Shown piece after piece: positions 1 to 14,444 of a stretch of 64,000 bases of DNA. The notes below the pieces were generated by a model. It had not been told where the DNA came from. It searched no databases and saw only the letters and a list, made by a program, of their open reading frames with translations. Each line of letters starts with the position of its first letter. Position 1 is the stretch's first letter. This DNA is from Eleginops maclovinus (Eukaryota > Chordata > Actinopteri > Perciformes > Eleginopidae), in NCBI RefSeq assembly GCF_036324505.1, contig NC_086370.1, positions 15,464,600 through 15,528,599 of the forward strand. The letters run 5' to 3'. The translations under genes were made by a program, and so were the position numbers.

Positions 1-604
1 CCATACACATAAATAAGTAAAGGTTGAAAATATAAAACACAAGAGTAAAAAGTGGAACATAAGACCCTTTTAGTATATTTTGTTTTACAGAAAACTGACC
101 AAATTTGATATGTTGAGTAAAACAAACATGGTATAAAAGCTTATTTGAAGTTGACTTAGCTTAGCTTAGCAAACAAACTGGTAGCTAGGTAATACTAAAT
201 GAACGGAACACATTAATTTCTCTTTGAAGTGATGATTTATTTCAAATATTTGATATAAAGCCGCCTGGAATAAACGTGTTCTTGTCATTACTCATCAATC
301 ACAGCTTCCCTAAGAGACCTGCTGTCATACAGTACTGACAGTTACTGAGTGAACTATTGCCACTGTGATGTATGGATGGAATTTAACATCAAGCTGTCAG
401 CTTTTTTTAGTCTGTTCGTGACTCGGACCACTTATCTTTCTTTTAGTCAGCGGCTCAAAGGCCATTTTCTCTAATGACACTGCACAAAAAATAGATCAGC
501 CTCCTCTTGTTGAAGAATATTTCTGAGCATTGGTTGACAGACAAAACAGAATCAAGTGTTGGATTCCTCCCTCCGGATTTGCCCTGAAATATTTTTGCCC
601 CCAG
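1..604 (+). other. dlg5: dlg5 intron (5' part off the window)
   Basis: AT-rich intronic sequence ending in the acceptor ttgccccccag at 594-604. It has a short iterated cttag motif near 157-170. No other exon or element is seen. Confidence 0.8.
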
Positions 605-835
605 GAGTTGAACTCGTCACTGGTTGACCGCGACAGGGCCATCTGCGAGAGGAACGAGCTGCTGGAGAAGTACTGCCACGAGGTCAAGGACAAGGCCGAG
701 GCTCAGAAGGAGCTGAGTCAGGCCTGCAAGGACATCGAGATGGTCCGGGAGGAGAGGGACGTGGCTCGCAAAGAGAGGACGGAGGCCATCATCCAAAGGG
801 ATCAGTTGCTGCGAGAGTACTATCAGGCCAGACAG
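605..835 (+). CDS. dlg5: dlg5 exon v1: coiled coil
   Basis: 77 codons, phase 0 at both ends. It begins ELNSSLVDRD and ends YYQARQ before gtaaca. It is rich in E, K, R and Q with heptad-like spacing, matching the coiled-coil region of vertebrate Dlg5. The acceptor is a C-rich tract ending cag at 602-604. Confidence 0.93.
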
Positions 836-3800
836 GTAACAAACTGAACCTTTTTATAGATTTGACTGTAAAGAAGTCAAAGGTTAGACACATGATAAAG
901 AGATTAGTGCATCCAGGGAGCTGTCAGATTGTGGATTACAGCATGTCACTCAGCTGACCCTTAAGAGGGTTTATGTCACACCTCTGTATGCCCCCTTGCT
1001 GGCCCTCTTAACAGTCATTATGCAGATCACATGTACTTGAACTTTTAAGACCTTGACGATGAGCTGTGGTTTGTTTGAAGGTCACCTAATTTAATCGGCT
1101 ACTTCTTATTCAAACCAGACACGGCAAACTCTGGGATGTTGTTGCAAATTGAAAGTAGCACATTTGTTTAAAGGTTAATCTTATTCATGTACACTCGATG
1201 TTTGTAGAAACAAGACTCGGCCACCCTGGACATGGAACGAGCCAATAAGGAGATCGAGATGCTGAGGAAACAGTATGAAGCCATGTCCCAGGAACTGAAG
1301 GAGGCCACACAGGAGGCGGAGGTGGCCAAATGTCGACGTGACTGGGCCTTTCAAGAGAGGGACAAAATTGTGGCTGAGAGGGAAAGCATAAGGTCAGTGT
1401 GTATGTTTTTGTTTTTAAAGACTCCTGAAAGTGTTTGGAGGGCATTTGTTGTGAACAAGTTCTAATTCCTGCTTCTCCCAACACACTGCACAATCATTCT
1501 CACACCTTGTCAACACCTCTCTGCTCTCCCTGAAGGACTCTGTGTGATAACCTGCGGCGGGAGAGGGACCGGGCTGTCAGCGATCTGGCCGATGCGCTGC
1601 GTAATCTGGACGATATGAGGAAACAGAAGAACGATGCATTACGAGAGCTCAAAGAGCTTAAGTGAGTCTTTATTATATGTTTCAGAACCCTGGTGAACAT
1701 AGGAAAAACACATGAAAGCAATGCTCCTGCTATGCCTGCCTCTACTCAGCCAACTTGGTGTGCCGTTCCGTCTTTGTCTCTATAAGCTGTTGTACTCGCT
1801 GTGTGGCGGGGCGTAAACTGTGATATTCTGCCTTCGGAGACAGCATGGGGCTCAGTTGTTTGCCTGGCACAATTTCCACACACCCGGATTAAAAGTGTAA
1901 TCCTGAAAGCGTCAGTGTTTTGGACACACATACACATTCGGTTTCTCAGTGGCCCCATTGCCCTGCATATGAATGTGTTCATATTGTATGTTAAAGCTCC
2001 CTCTGCTGGCTAAAGTGAATATGACAGCCAAAGCATTGATGGAGCAGAGTCCAGTGCGGTTTATTCGTTTATCCTCCTTGTAAGTTTGGGGTTTTAATGT
2101 CACAGCTACCCGTAAGGCATGCCTCAGTAGGACACCATATATCTTACTGACAGCTGGCCATTGTTTGCCTTCTACTTTTAGTTTTCTCACCAGTAAAAAT
2201 AGATTTGATCCCTAAATCACAAAACGGAAGGTGTTTGCTTGCCCCAAAAGAAGAAGAAATTTGAGGCCAATTCCACCAAAAATAAGGTTTACTTTTTAAT
2301 ATTCTATTCTCCCTTAAGATGATACATCCTTAATTCAGGTTTGATTCTACCTCCAGAGAGGCAGACTGTCATTGTATTCCAAGCAGAAGAACTGTATGCT
2401 TTCTCTTTTGGTCCAGTATACAGACTGGTTGTGTGTGATTCATTGTCTCTGTTGTCACTGCCCATCTATCCTCATGTGACTGACCTCTGACTCTGTGTGC
2501 TGTGTCTTGATCTGTTAAGGGAGAAGATGGAAAGCCAGCTGGAGAAGGAGGCCCGGTTCTGTCAGCTAATGGCCCACAGCTCACATGACTCAGCCATCGA
2601 CACGGACTCCCTGGAGTGGGAGACGGAGGTGGTGGAGTTTGAAAAGGACAGGGTGAGAGCAGTCTTGTTACTGAGGGTGACAGAGGGTTAGAGCCAGTGG
2701 AACTCTAAAGACTAAAACCATTTGATGACATTTAAATAAGTTTGTCAAAATGGAATATACTGACATTTATATTATTACCTCTTACAGGACGACATGGATT
2801 TGAAGGCACTTGGATTTGAAATCGCTGAAGGGGTAAATGATCCGTATTTACCAGGAGATTGTGGAATATTTGTAACAAGGGTGGACAAAGGAAGTATCGC
2901 AGACGGAAGGTTAAGGTATGAGCCGTTTCAGGAAACAACTCTTGCATTTTTCCGGACGAATAGCTTTTCAAACCCCTTACCGTTCATCCTCTTGTGTTTC
3001 CAGAGTGAATGACTGGTTGTTGAAGATCAATGACATGGACCTGATCAATAAGGACAGGAAGCAGGTGGTGAAGGCCGTGCTTAATGGCGGCGGGTTGATC
3101 AACATGGTGGTACGAAGAAGAAAGTCTCTGGGAGGAAGGTTCATCACTCCTGTCCACATCAACCTTGTGGGACACAAAGGTATATTAGAGTATTATATTT
3201 CCGAGCTAGCTTTGTCTTTTTTTATTACTCTGCTTTGTGAGTGTTAATGCTTCAGTGTCATTTCATATTATCGCCCCTTTTTCTCAATTTCAGACAGTGG
3301 TATCGGTCTGGAGAGCGGTGTGTTCATCACAGCACTCGTTCAGGGCAGTCCAGCAGCCAGGGAAGGTTCTCTCACAGTTGGAGACAGACTGATCGCTGTG
3401 AGTCTTTAATAAAATCCTCCTTTTTATTATTTTTTTATACCCCTTCCTTCCACACACACCGCAACACAGCTCACATAGGTACCTTTGGCTTCCTAATTCT
3501 GTCTTATTCTACAAGCCACACTCCAAACTAGATAAAGTGGGATTTGGTCGAGTATTTGAAGTAGAAGGAGGAAAGTCTCCCGCTTTGATTGAATCCTCAA
3601 AAACCTGCCGCTCTACAGGGCTAGATGGAGCAATATTCTCTCTCTTACACACAGCTGCGACATACTCACACTTTAGGTAATGGAAGCAAAAAGAGAAGTG
3701 ACAGAAATTAAAATATGCATCTCTGTGTCTTGTCTTTTAAGAAAGTGACCATGTCTTTTGAGATTAGCATAACTCCCCTTCTGGTTTTAATGTCAGCATG

Positions 3801-6800
3801 AAACCTTTGCATAACCTTTAAATCCCGGAGCACCTGGATATCTCTGCTCAACATTTAGCAGCGTGGCCTCTTCCCCGTAAGCCAGGGAAGTGATATGCCA
3901 GATGATAGCTCAGCAGCCATTAGCAATGGTAAGTACATATACATGCCTTAAGAGATCTTTATCGTGGGAGAGTATCGTATTTTATCATGCCCTTGTTAAT
4001 GTTAATCACATCAGTGTATCGGGTTGTAAACAACATATTAAATGCTTAATTGTGTTTGCAAAATGGAGAGTGCTGAATCTGCAATGAAATATGCATGGGA
4101 TGCAATTAACTGTCAGCAGCCTAACTCAGAGGTGAGCTTAGATGCTCGATGAAATGAATCCGTAAAGGTTAGTGCATGAAGTTTCTAGCTGATCTTATTT
4201 TAGTCATGATATGTAGCACTTTCTTCTTTATGATCTCTGACCGCTTAAGAAAAATCCTCAAGTTGAGCTTTTTGTGATGCAAATGTGCAGTGTGAGGGTT
4301 CTTCAGACTGAAATACCAGCCTAGATTTGTTGTGGTTACCTCATTCACAGCAGTGAGACGCATCCCGGGCCCCAAGCAATCTCATGTTCACCAGATATGT
4401 CACCTGTATGTGTTTGTCCATCTAAATTTAGAGTACTGCTAATAAAGCCTACACACACCTAAGAGGAATCTCAACAAAAGCTAACATGGATTTCTTTAGC
4501 GCTCAAGGACCTGTCCTTACTTCCAATGTCTTTCTCTTCTCCCCAGATAAATGGCATTGCTCTGGATAACAAATCTGTGACAGAGTGTGAGGCTCTGCTG
4601 AGGAGCTGCAGGGACTCCCTTAGCCTCTCTCTCATGAAGGTGGGCCACATTGTCTTTCTGATCTACTTTTCTACTTGACCGTGGCCAATAATCAATACCT
4701 TTTCTCATGCCCTACATGGAAGTTTTACAACAGTTTTATCACAACATTCCTTCATCTGTCCTCCCCACAGTTCTTCCCTCACAGCACATCGGGCCTGAAC
4801 ATCTTTGAGAGTCTGCGTGAGTCATCGGAGAAATCGAACGGACGCATTCACCTGTCCGAGATCCATTCTCGGAACAGCCGCAACCTTAAACACAACAGCT
4901 CGACACAGACGGACATCTTCTGCCCTGATGTCGGGAGCAGCAGCACAAGTAGCATCTCTGGGGAGCAGAGGAAGGTCAGAGGGGAATCTGATGAAGTGTA
5001 CAGCGATGAGCGCAAGCCGTTCTCCTCAGGTTCCCTCCATGCCACTAGCCTTCGGCCGGCCTCTGACTTGGGCACCGGCCGTTATGGGCCCAGTGCTTTC
5101 CAAGAGTGCTGTCCCTACACAAAGGCGCCTTCCTCCTTGCCTTTTGACCCTGTCTCTGCCTCAGATTGCATCACAATGGAGACAACCCTGGAGAAGAAGC
5201 ACAGCGGGGGCACGTGGCCCAAAATGATGGTGGGAGGAATGTCGGTAGCACCAGATAACAGCAGTCCAGTCACAGGAGCAGCCCAGCTCTCCATCTACAA
5301 ATCCCCCAAACAGAGGAAGTCCATATTCGACCCGGACACTTTCAAACGCCCGAAACACCTTCCTCTAAAATGGAGTATATGGCAGCCAATCAGATTGCAG
5401 CAGTAGCCGCCGCTGCCGCATCTTCTCACTCCCCGCAGCCTTCAAAGTCAGAGTCCCTCTCCTCCTCATCGACCCCAACCCCCCCAACCCCACCCACTCG
5501 CAGTGACTCCTTTAAATTCAAACATAAACATCAGAGCAGCTCTGCCTCTGACTGCACCATCACCTCTGAAGGTAAGGGAGAGGCGGCCATTGCCATGGCA
5601 GCAGGAGAGAGCAGAGAGAGGAGCGAGCGAGAAAGAGACAGGAATGGAAACCACTACTTCCTGGACGGCAAGGTCCTGACCTCGAGGAAGTCGTGTGACG
5701 AGGACATCGGCCGCACCCGAGGGGAAGAGCCAGAAGTGAAAAGGCCACGCCCTAAATCTGCCCCCGCCCTCAGACGTAGGATGACCCCCCAGACCATCAC
5801 TCTTCCCTCCTTCCAAGTAAGTCCATTTAAGGCCCTATATATGGATAGACAATCTTTTCTGTGGTGCAATTGCTTCACAATTTCAGGGCAGTTTGTCTCT
5901 AATAAAGAGATGAGAACATTTGATAGGTGTTTGAAATTTAAAATGAGTCCATTTTAAATCATCCAAGTGGGCCAAAGCAACTACTTTTTTTAATAGAATT
6001 TACAGCCCAGTCAGAGTTATGCCTCTGGGACTTGCCTCTTAGCCAGCGTGTCACTGTGATTGATGCTCCTGCACTGGTACTGGACCCGACCCAGGCGCTG
6101 AGTCAGCCTGGGGTGCCGGCAACCATGCCTGGATACCCCTTCAGGCACAAAAGAGAAGGCAGCGGGGAAAAATGTTAATTTCACCGCTGTGGGATGTTCA
6201 TGCTGTCATTTCTCTCATATGGTAGTTGTCTTCAGCAAAGGGTAGAGGAGTTCTTCGAAGACATAATGGTGTTTTGTTACCCTGCAGGGAAAAAGAGGTA
6301 ACCGTTTGCTTCTGTCATTCATCACAGAGCTACTCCAACGATGAGCATTCACCGGAGCCCAGAGACATGCTGCGTTCCTCCCCCAGCCGCTCACACAGGC
6401 ACAGCGTCGGCTTCGTCCCCACAGTCTACGGCAACGGCAGCCTACCTCCCAGTGAGTTTCTCATGTTTACATAAACACATGATTGCATGACCTATACGGG
6501 ATCCCAGCCTCGCTCTTTAACATGGTGGTTTCTCTGTGCCTTGTCAGATTCAGCCCACCGGGGTCTGTCTCCTTGCCCCGCTGTGACGGCCGTGATGAGG
6601 AACCCTGTGTACACGGTGCGCAGTCACCGCGTTCATACCAGCAACTGTCCATCTATCTCCTCCCAGATATGTCACCAGCACACCCACACCAGGTTACCTC
6701 CCTTTTTACATTCAGCAGAACCTTGACCACTGTTTTATTTATATTGTAAGCCGAATGCTTCTGAAGGGGCTTGTTATGATGACTAATATATCTTGATTGG

Positions 6801-9453
6801 CTTGTTTCCTTAAGGCAAAATAACTTAATTTGGGTGAGGGTGAAGAATAATTTCTTACTGTAGCTTGCATTAATGTGCAGTTATGGTTTTGATCTGCCCA
6901 TCAATTTAATTGCATCTGAACTGTGAAATACTTTGTGTGTTCAAATAATTATGAGTGTTTCCTAAGGCTTTTTTTTCTTCTGTAGCCCACAACACCAGGG
7001 TCGTCTGAGCCTGGACCTGAGCCAGCAGAAGCGCACGAGTGACTACTCTGAAACGTCATCGTCACGAAGCAGCCGAGCTTCACACGGTACAAACTCACTG
7101 CCCTCCAGCGCTCGACTCGGTCAGTCTGACACTCATGCACGCACACAAACACTCATAAAGGTCACAGCCTCGGTGCCCTTCCTCTTTTTGAAATTGTGTC
7201 ACAGCATTTATATTGGTATCATCTCATCCCTGTTCTAGGTTCTTCCAATAATGTCCAGTACCGCACAGAGAGGATCAAAATACCTTCCACTCCACGCTAC
7301 CCCCGCTCAATGCTGGGCTCAGACAGAGGTACTGCGCTTACCAGTGAATAAAACACTTCACTCTCTACACATTATTTATATACATTTACTCCAGATCCTT
7401 TAATCATAAACTGCACCGCGGCAGCTCTAATCCTATTTTCTTAATTTTAGTTCAGACCTGGTTTAACTCGCTAAACTGTAAGATCAATATCTTATTTTTT
7501 TTTTTTATGTATTGAGTTTTTACAGCATCAACAGAAGAAAAAGGTTAAATGTCATCCTCAGATAAATACTGTAGAAACCATCAGGACAGGCAGTTCAGGT
7601 AGCATTGATTCTGTCAGTGTCAGGTTTTTAATTTATGTGGACTGTATAAAACACACAGTGTACACATGTTTACCGTTGAATCACACAATGGTTTCAAGTT
7701 GCATTTGTATTCACATATTTATTCCAGATGTGTATCTTTCTGAGATGTCCTCTCTGACTTGTTCTGTCCCTGTTTGCTCCTCTTCCCCTAAATCCAGGCT
7801 CTCTGTCGCACTCCGAGTGCAGCAGTCCCAGTCTTATCACACCTCCACAATCACCACTCAATCTGGAGACTTCCTCATTTGCCAGCAGCCAATCTCAAGG
7901 CTCCATTTCCACTTTGCCTCGCATCTCAGTCAGCCCTTTGCCGATAGGGGAGCGCAGGAAAGACAGGTATGATTTTTAAAGCTGTACACTAAGAAAATGA
8001 TTTGGCCAGTTTGGATTACATCTCTGCAGTAATGTTATGCTGCTGAACATTGGAAGATTGGAAAATTGAAGGTTGAATATACCAGATGACTAGAATACTA
8101 ATCAGATGGTTGTTTTTGGTGCAATCGTTGTGATAGGACAGGTTTTGTGGGAAAAAATGGTTCTGCAAATGGTGTAGCTAGTGGGTGAATGACGCAGAGT
8201 ATGGTTATAAGGATGACTTCAGAAGCCGTTACAATATGGCCTGCGTTTGCCCTTAGGGATCCTCTTAGGCTAATTTGAAAGGCGTTGCCAGGCAACAGGT
8301 CAGAGCTGTGCAATCACTCATTGAAATTCAGAATGAAATCCTATTAAAACTTCTAATAATTGTATAAAGCCCCCTGGCTGTTTCAGGAAACGAAGCATCT
8401 GCTGCTATTTTAGGATTTTGTTTTTATTCCTTCCTCCGAAATATCTGTCCCATTTTGTCTCCTCTACACCTCCCTTATACTGTTACTGTCTCTGTATGAT
8501 ATCTGTCCTCCATTCTGCTCTTTATCTTCCTCCCGCCTCTCTGCGACCTTCCACTTCCAGATCTCTTTACCGTAACCGATCTTTTCTAAGGATTCCTCTG
8601 GCTGCAAGGCCGAGGTTCTCCTCTCTCAGGAGCCTCAGGTTTGTGCTTCATCACAGTGCTACAAACGAGGGAATGCCCACCTTTTCCCCAAATTCAAGTC
8701 GTTGACATGTTTTCACTTCAGTTGGCTGGATAATATGGAGGAGCAGACTAGTTTTATGCACTCTACATGCACTATACGTTATGCAAAAGCAAAAATGTGA
8801 TGTTTTTCACCCTTCACACGAGTGCGGCTTAATTTTTTAGATAGCTAGTTCTTTGCATGACACAATTTCAGCGCCTTAGGAAACCAAAATAAATTATTCT
8901 TGATTATCCACACTCGCAGAACTTCAAAGGTTCAGTGTTATGTTCATACGGCTGCACTTGTCTCCCTCCATGTCGGAAATCCCACTTTTATCCCAGATTT
9001 TGCATGCAGTGTCCATGCCCCATGATGACGACATGGTCAACATGCATGATTGTTTATTGGCCTCAAGCCAACTCACCTTTCAGTCTGCAGTATGTATGTT
9101 ATGCTATGGTAATATTATTCAGCCTCAAGCTTCTGGGTCATGGCCATTGTTTGTACACCACCACTCTGTTTTACCCCCGTGTCTGGCTGCCGATCCATCC
9201 CTCTTCTCTGCCCTCATGGAAGTGTATGCCCTGTCCAGAGCCAACTTGTAACTGAGACACACGAAGTTCATGCAAATCTTCTTCATGTGAAGGGATTTCA
9301 CTTGACATAGTGTCTCTGTACTGTAAACCTGTCCTGGTTCTTCTGCTAGCCAGGCGTAAAGTGGACTTCTGTGGAGATCAATTTACAGGCCTGGAGGGGA
9401 CGCTTTGCAAACATACTTTTATCACTAATCAGACTTTCCTTTGATAGTGTTTG

Positions 9454-9493
<40 letters not shown>

Positions 9494-12400
9494 TTGTACA
9501 ACATGTGGTTTTGATAAGTAGCTCTGAAGCCAATGTAGTAAGCGTCTCTCCAGAGCTGTAAAAAAATTGGTCAGTTCAAATGTGACGTCCCCTCACTCTA
9601 TCCATGTGCTCCTTGAGGGCACCCTGTAACTGCTTTTCTTGGCTGCTATTCATTATTATGCTTACCTCCTTCCCACCAGGCCATACTTGGAAGAACCCCG
9701 CAATGTCGTTGTGCAGAAAGGCGCAGAGCCTCTGGGCATTTCCATAGTCAGCGGGGAGAACGGAGGCATCTTTGTCTCTAAAGTAACTGGAGGAAGCATC
9801 GCCCACCAGGCAGGATTGGAGTATGGAGACCAATTACTGGAGGTATGAACAACATACTGTCGGTCAAAAGGTTCCCTGCTTCAAACTGCATGAATAAGAA
9901 TGCATTGACATAGAGCAGAACCATACAGCAACACGTATGATAATGCTCATACTACTAATAAAAGTTCCCTGCTCTTTAATTGTGCTGTCTTCCATATATT
10001 TATTCCATATGACTTAATGTCCTTAATTCAAGACTGTATTCATTAGCGTTGTCACGGTTCCCAGTATTTTAATTCTTGCTGACATGCATTTGCCGATATG
10101 TATTTTCAATGTTCACTTTACTTTATGTAAAATGGCTGACTGAGCTGGAATTCTGTTCAGGACATGCACTGTTCCTCTAAACTCTACACAATTTGAGTTG
10201 TAAAAGGAAGAATGAGTAGGAGTATCTTAAAAAATATGTTTTTTAAGTTAGATATTTTATTAATTGTTGGATAAATAGATTACGTTTGAGCAGTTTAGAT
10301 TAATGTAGCCTTTCGCTTACCTCTTAAATAAACTGGGAATTATCTAGAAGCATACCTCAAAACAGTTAGCACTCGTATCATATAATAAAAGGTCAGTTCA
10401 AATGTTGAGTTTGAATTCATTGCAAATCATTTTCTTTAAACACATCTGTTTTTAAGTAAGACATCAATGGAAATTTTAAAGAGTTAATATTTTCCCCGTC
10501 AGTAACAGTTAAATATTTTAAAGTGAATAATTAAAGACAGATGTTTATTTCAGTGGTGGCTACCAGATTAAAACCCCGTAATCTGTATAATATAATAATG
10601 TTGTGTGCATACAACTAAAGCACTGTTGTTCAGCACTTTAGAATAGCAAGTAGGACTACAGATGTTGCATGGTAATAATGTCTGCCTGTTTAACATGGAA
10701 CAGGCACTCCTTTTAAGACTTTAAGACAAAGGCAGTAAAAGTAATCCCCTTTAAATTCTCTTGAGTATCTTCCCCACTGAGTACTACTAATTACTAAAAC
10801 CCTTTTATAGACTTGGAACATACTGTGTATTATTACCCCCACCTCACCTAAACTTTTCTCCCTAACCACACTTTCCTGTCTTTGTCAGTATAATGGTATC
10901 AACCTGCGTAACGCTACGGAGCAGCAAGCCCGCCTCATCATCGGCCAGCAGTGTGACACCATCACCATCATGGCCCAGTACAACCCACACATGTACCAGC
11001 TGGGAAACCACTCGCGCTCCAGGTAACAGGATGTTTCTTGTAGAGTTGTCTGTTCGTATTCCCTGTAGGGTTAGACCCATGTGTGCTGCTCAGCTGAATC
11101 ATCCAGTTAGTGTTTCAGTTTAAGAATGGCATCAGCAGTTATATTGTGTTTGGTGCTCTTTAAATACATTTGTAGTTTTTTGGAGCACTGAAGCAAGATG
11201 ATACATTTTTTTTAGCTGAATGAACATAAAGGAATTCTCTGAACAAGCAGTTGTTCACCCAGATGAAGAGAATAAAGATGTAATTAACTACGTAGCTGTT
11301 CATCTAAATATTCACAATATGCACAAATGAGTCCATTTCATAGCTGTACATGGAGTCTGATACTGATATATGAAAGTTTAATACACATTAATATATCACT
11401 TAGTAAAACCGTTCTAAAAACAAATGACAAACTACAATTTGATATAGACACTTTAATTATTTGGTGAAAATATGTTATAAATTTGACTGCATAAAAAGAA
11501 TGAACCAATCATTGATCTCTAGTGGACAAGGTATGTAACGGAGACATTACCTTTACTGGTTTTGCACAAGGTTTTTGCAATGTCATTTTAATTGATTGAG
11601 GCAAAATGTTTCTCCTTTTTTACTTGCATTCCAGCTCCCGTCTGGAGCCAGCCAGCACTCAGTCGACCCCCCAGGGGAGCGGAGCCGCCACTCCCGACAA
11701 TCACTCCACCATCGACACACTCAGCGAACAGGACGAGGGCACGCTCACTCCTTCCTCCAAGCAGACCACACCCAATACCAGTCCCCACAATTTCATCAGG
11801 TAAAGCTCTGAACAAACATCAATAAGAGCGGGAAAACAAACGCACCATATTGCAGAGCTGAATGTGAGAGAGCTCCATGCCACACACCTGTACTCCAATA
11901 ACTCTCTAACTGACCGCTTGTTGTCCCGCAGAATGCCGTCTGAGGGCAGCAGGAAGGCGGTGGAGCCACGGATGGTGACGGTGCGCCGGCCCGGGGTGGA
12001 GGTGGGGGTCATACTCTGCGGAGGCAACCTACGTGGCGTTTACATAGAGAGCCTGGATGAGGACAGTCCTGCCAGAGGCCCCGACGGGCTGCTTCCTGGG
12101 GACCTCATTCTGGAGGTGTGGACCTTTCTGACTTTTATTCAAACCCACATGCATAGACACACAACCTTTTGCACAGACTTCATAATGTACGTAAGGAGGC
12201 TTAATGCACCACACCCTCAGAAACTGACCAATATACTTTGCAAAACATGTATATATATGTTCCATATTTACAATTATTCAAGTACTTAAAGTTTTTGTAT
12301 TCAGTCACTGTCTTTTTTAAGCGGTAGTTTTGTTTAATTACACAAATGGAAGAGCTGTGGAGCTTTGTAAGACCGTGAATAGTTGTAGCTGGTATTAGTT

Positions 12401-14398
12401 TTTTGAAGTGATCCCAGGGCTAAACTTTTATAATGAGATGTTGCAGAGCTTTGTTTGCTTTTGTTACTTTAGACACTGCTAGAAGGCGGGCAGGCATTTC
12501 TTTTTTCCCTTCCCTCATTGTTCCTCATTGATCCTCTCCTTGTCTGCCTTCTCTCTCACTCCACGTTCATGATCCATTTAGAGCATAGCAAACTCATAAC
12601 AGACTATTCTTGACATGCTCCCACTTACTCAGCTCTCTGCGTTCTGAATTGCCATGCAGCTTTGTCATCAGGCCGCACAGCATCACTCCGTCCTTCAATC
12701 TCCCTTCTTGTTTGTTATTTCTTCCCCCATACATGGCACCAGTCAATACTGCGGCACTGTAATACAGCTGAAAGCTTGGAGGAAATGTAGCTATTTACCC
12801 TTCACAGGCACTGCAAATGAATACACAGATGAGTGTAGACACTCAGTACATTTCTCTGCTACTTCTTTTATTTTATTCTCATCCACTCTTGTCTTTCAGT
12901 ACAACTCGGTGAATATGAAGAACAAGACGGCCGAAGAGGTGTACGTGGAGATGCTGAAGCCTGCAGAGACGGTCACATTGAAGGTGCAGCATCGGCCAGA
13001 GGACTTCAGCGCACTCAAAGGCGTTCCAGGAGATGGCTTTTATATTCGGTACATGCACGTGTATACACAGCGCACATGCACACAGGTCAATGTCGGGCGT
13101 TTATGTGTAACAGCTCTGTGAGAGGACCACATTCATTCTCCCTAAGCAGCCTCCTCTCTGTGCATGCTGCTATATATACTCACCACTGCAGCCCCTTTGG
13201 ACAAGATGGAATCTATCTCATCTAACCAATTATGTCCCAGATCCAGCGTGTGACTGCAATGCTGCTAATCGCACCACGCATTTAGGTTATCTATTTAGGT
13301 GTTTTAGCGCTCAGGGTTTTCCAGGCCATTAGAAATGCACCCTATATGAATGGAACATGGAGCTCTGAAATAGTTTATTGTTGGGAGTCTGTCAGGGCCT
13401 GTTGCCTCAGCTGCCGCAGTCACTTGTCATATAGGCAAGTGGGCTTGTGTCGTCATCTGCAGTAAATACACTCAGCCTTACAGCCTGTCACTGATAGGCT
13501 GTTGGGCAATGACTTACGAGGCTCCAACAAGATGCGAGCAAGGCTTCTGCTGTCAATAGATTAACTTTCTCCACACTTCCTTTCTCATCTTCTCTAATTC
13601 AGGATCTTGTTCTCTTCACACCTGCTCTCTCTCACTTCATCCACTTTATTCTCCTCCACTCGCTCCTTCTAGGCTGCTCTTCATAACGGCCCATATATCT
13701 TTGTCCCTCCCTCTCAACAGAGCACTTTACGACCGTACGGGGGAGGCGGAGGGGGACCTCAGTTTTAAGAAGGATGACATCCTGTACGTGGATGAGTCTT
13801 TACCAAAGGGCAGCTTTGGGACGTGGATGGCCTGGCAGCTAGATGAGAACGCACAGCAGATCCAGAGGGGGCAGATACCCAGCAAGTACATGTGGGTGGA
13901 GAATGCAATGCACGCTTACACACGCATACATTTTTGAGCTGGAGGACAGTTTGAAACAGCTGTGACAACAATCTGTGCCATACTGCTGCGATGTAGGAGT
14001 CGTGTGTAATGTCCCTTCTCTTCCATATGTTTTGTGCTGTCCTTTTTGCACTCACGGCAAAGTCATGTTATCCATTTATTGTATGTCTCTACAGACATGC
14101 ATTTAAGTTATTTTACTAAAGATATATATATTTTTTATAATGTTGTACTTCGAGGCCTGAAGAGATGGTTTCAAGTAAGAAGCAATTCTCAACAAATGCT
14201 AAAATTAACAGAGATTTATAATTTTGTCCAACCAGGATTAACCCTCACATCTATGCCTAAACTAAACCTTTCTCATCTTGGTGCAAAAATGGTTAAACAA
14301 TTGAAACTTTTAGAAACCCTTCAGGGGCTTTAATGTGTCTAAAAATAGAAAACTTGAGACATACTTTAACACCAATGCACACAAAGCCTTTTTCTAAG

Positions 14399-14444
<46 letters not shown>

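Larger units (their letters stand above)
7967..9679 (+). other. dlg5: dlg5 intron v14, with a possible cassette exon and an (AT)15 tract
   Basis: A 1.7-kb intron. It holds the candidate cassette exon at 8561-8638 and an AT dinucleotide tract at 9459-9488. The acceptor is tcccaccag at 9671-9679. Confidence 0.8.

Noticed and set aside
6006..6170. Open segment (QSELCLWDLPLSQRV and on) after a tttacag acceptor
   Set aside because: It is open only in a phase that does not fit the neighbours; phase 0 has a stop soon.
6236..6297. Exon-like segment with acceptor ttgtcttcag and donor ag/gtaacc
   Set aside because: 62 nt would shift the frame of the following exon, which must be phase 0.
8935..9255. 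Two overlapping open frames of about 100 codons
   Set aside because: Two frames open at the same place without splice sites or homology suggests chance.
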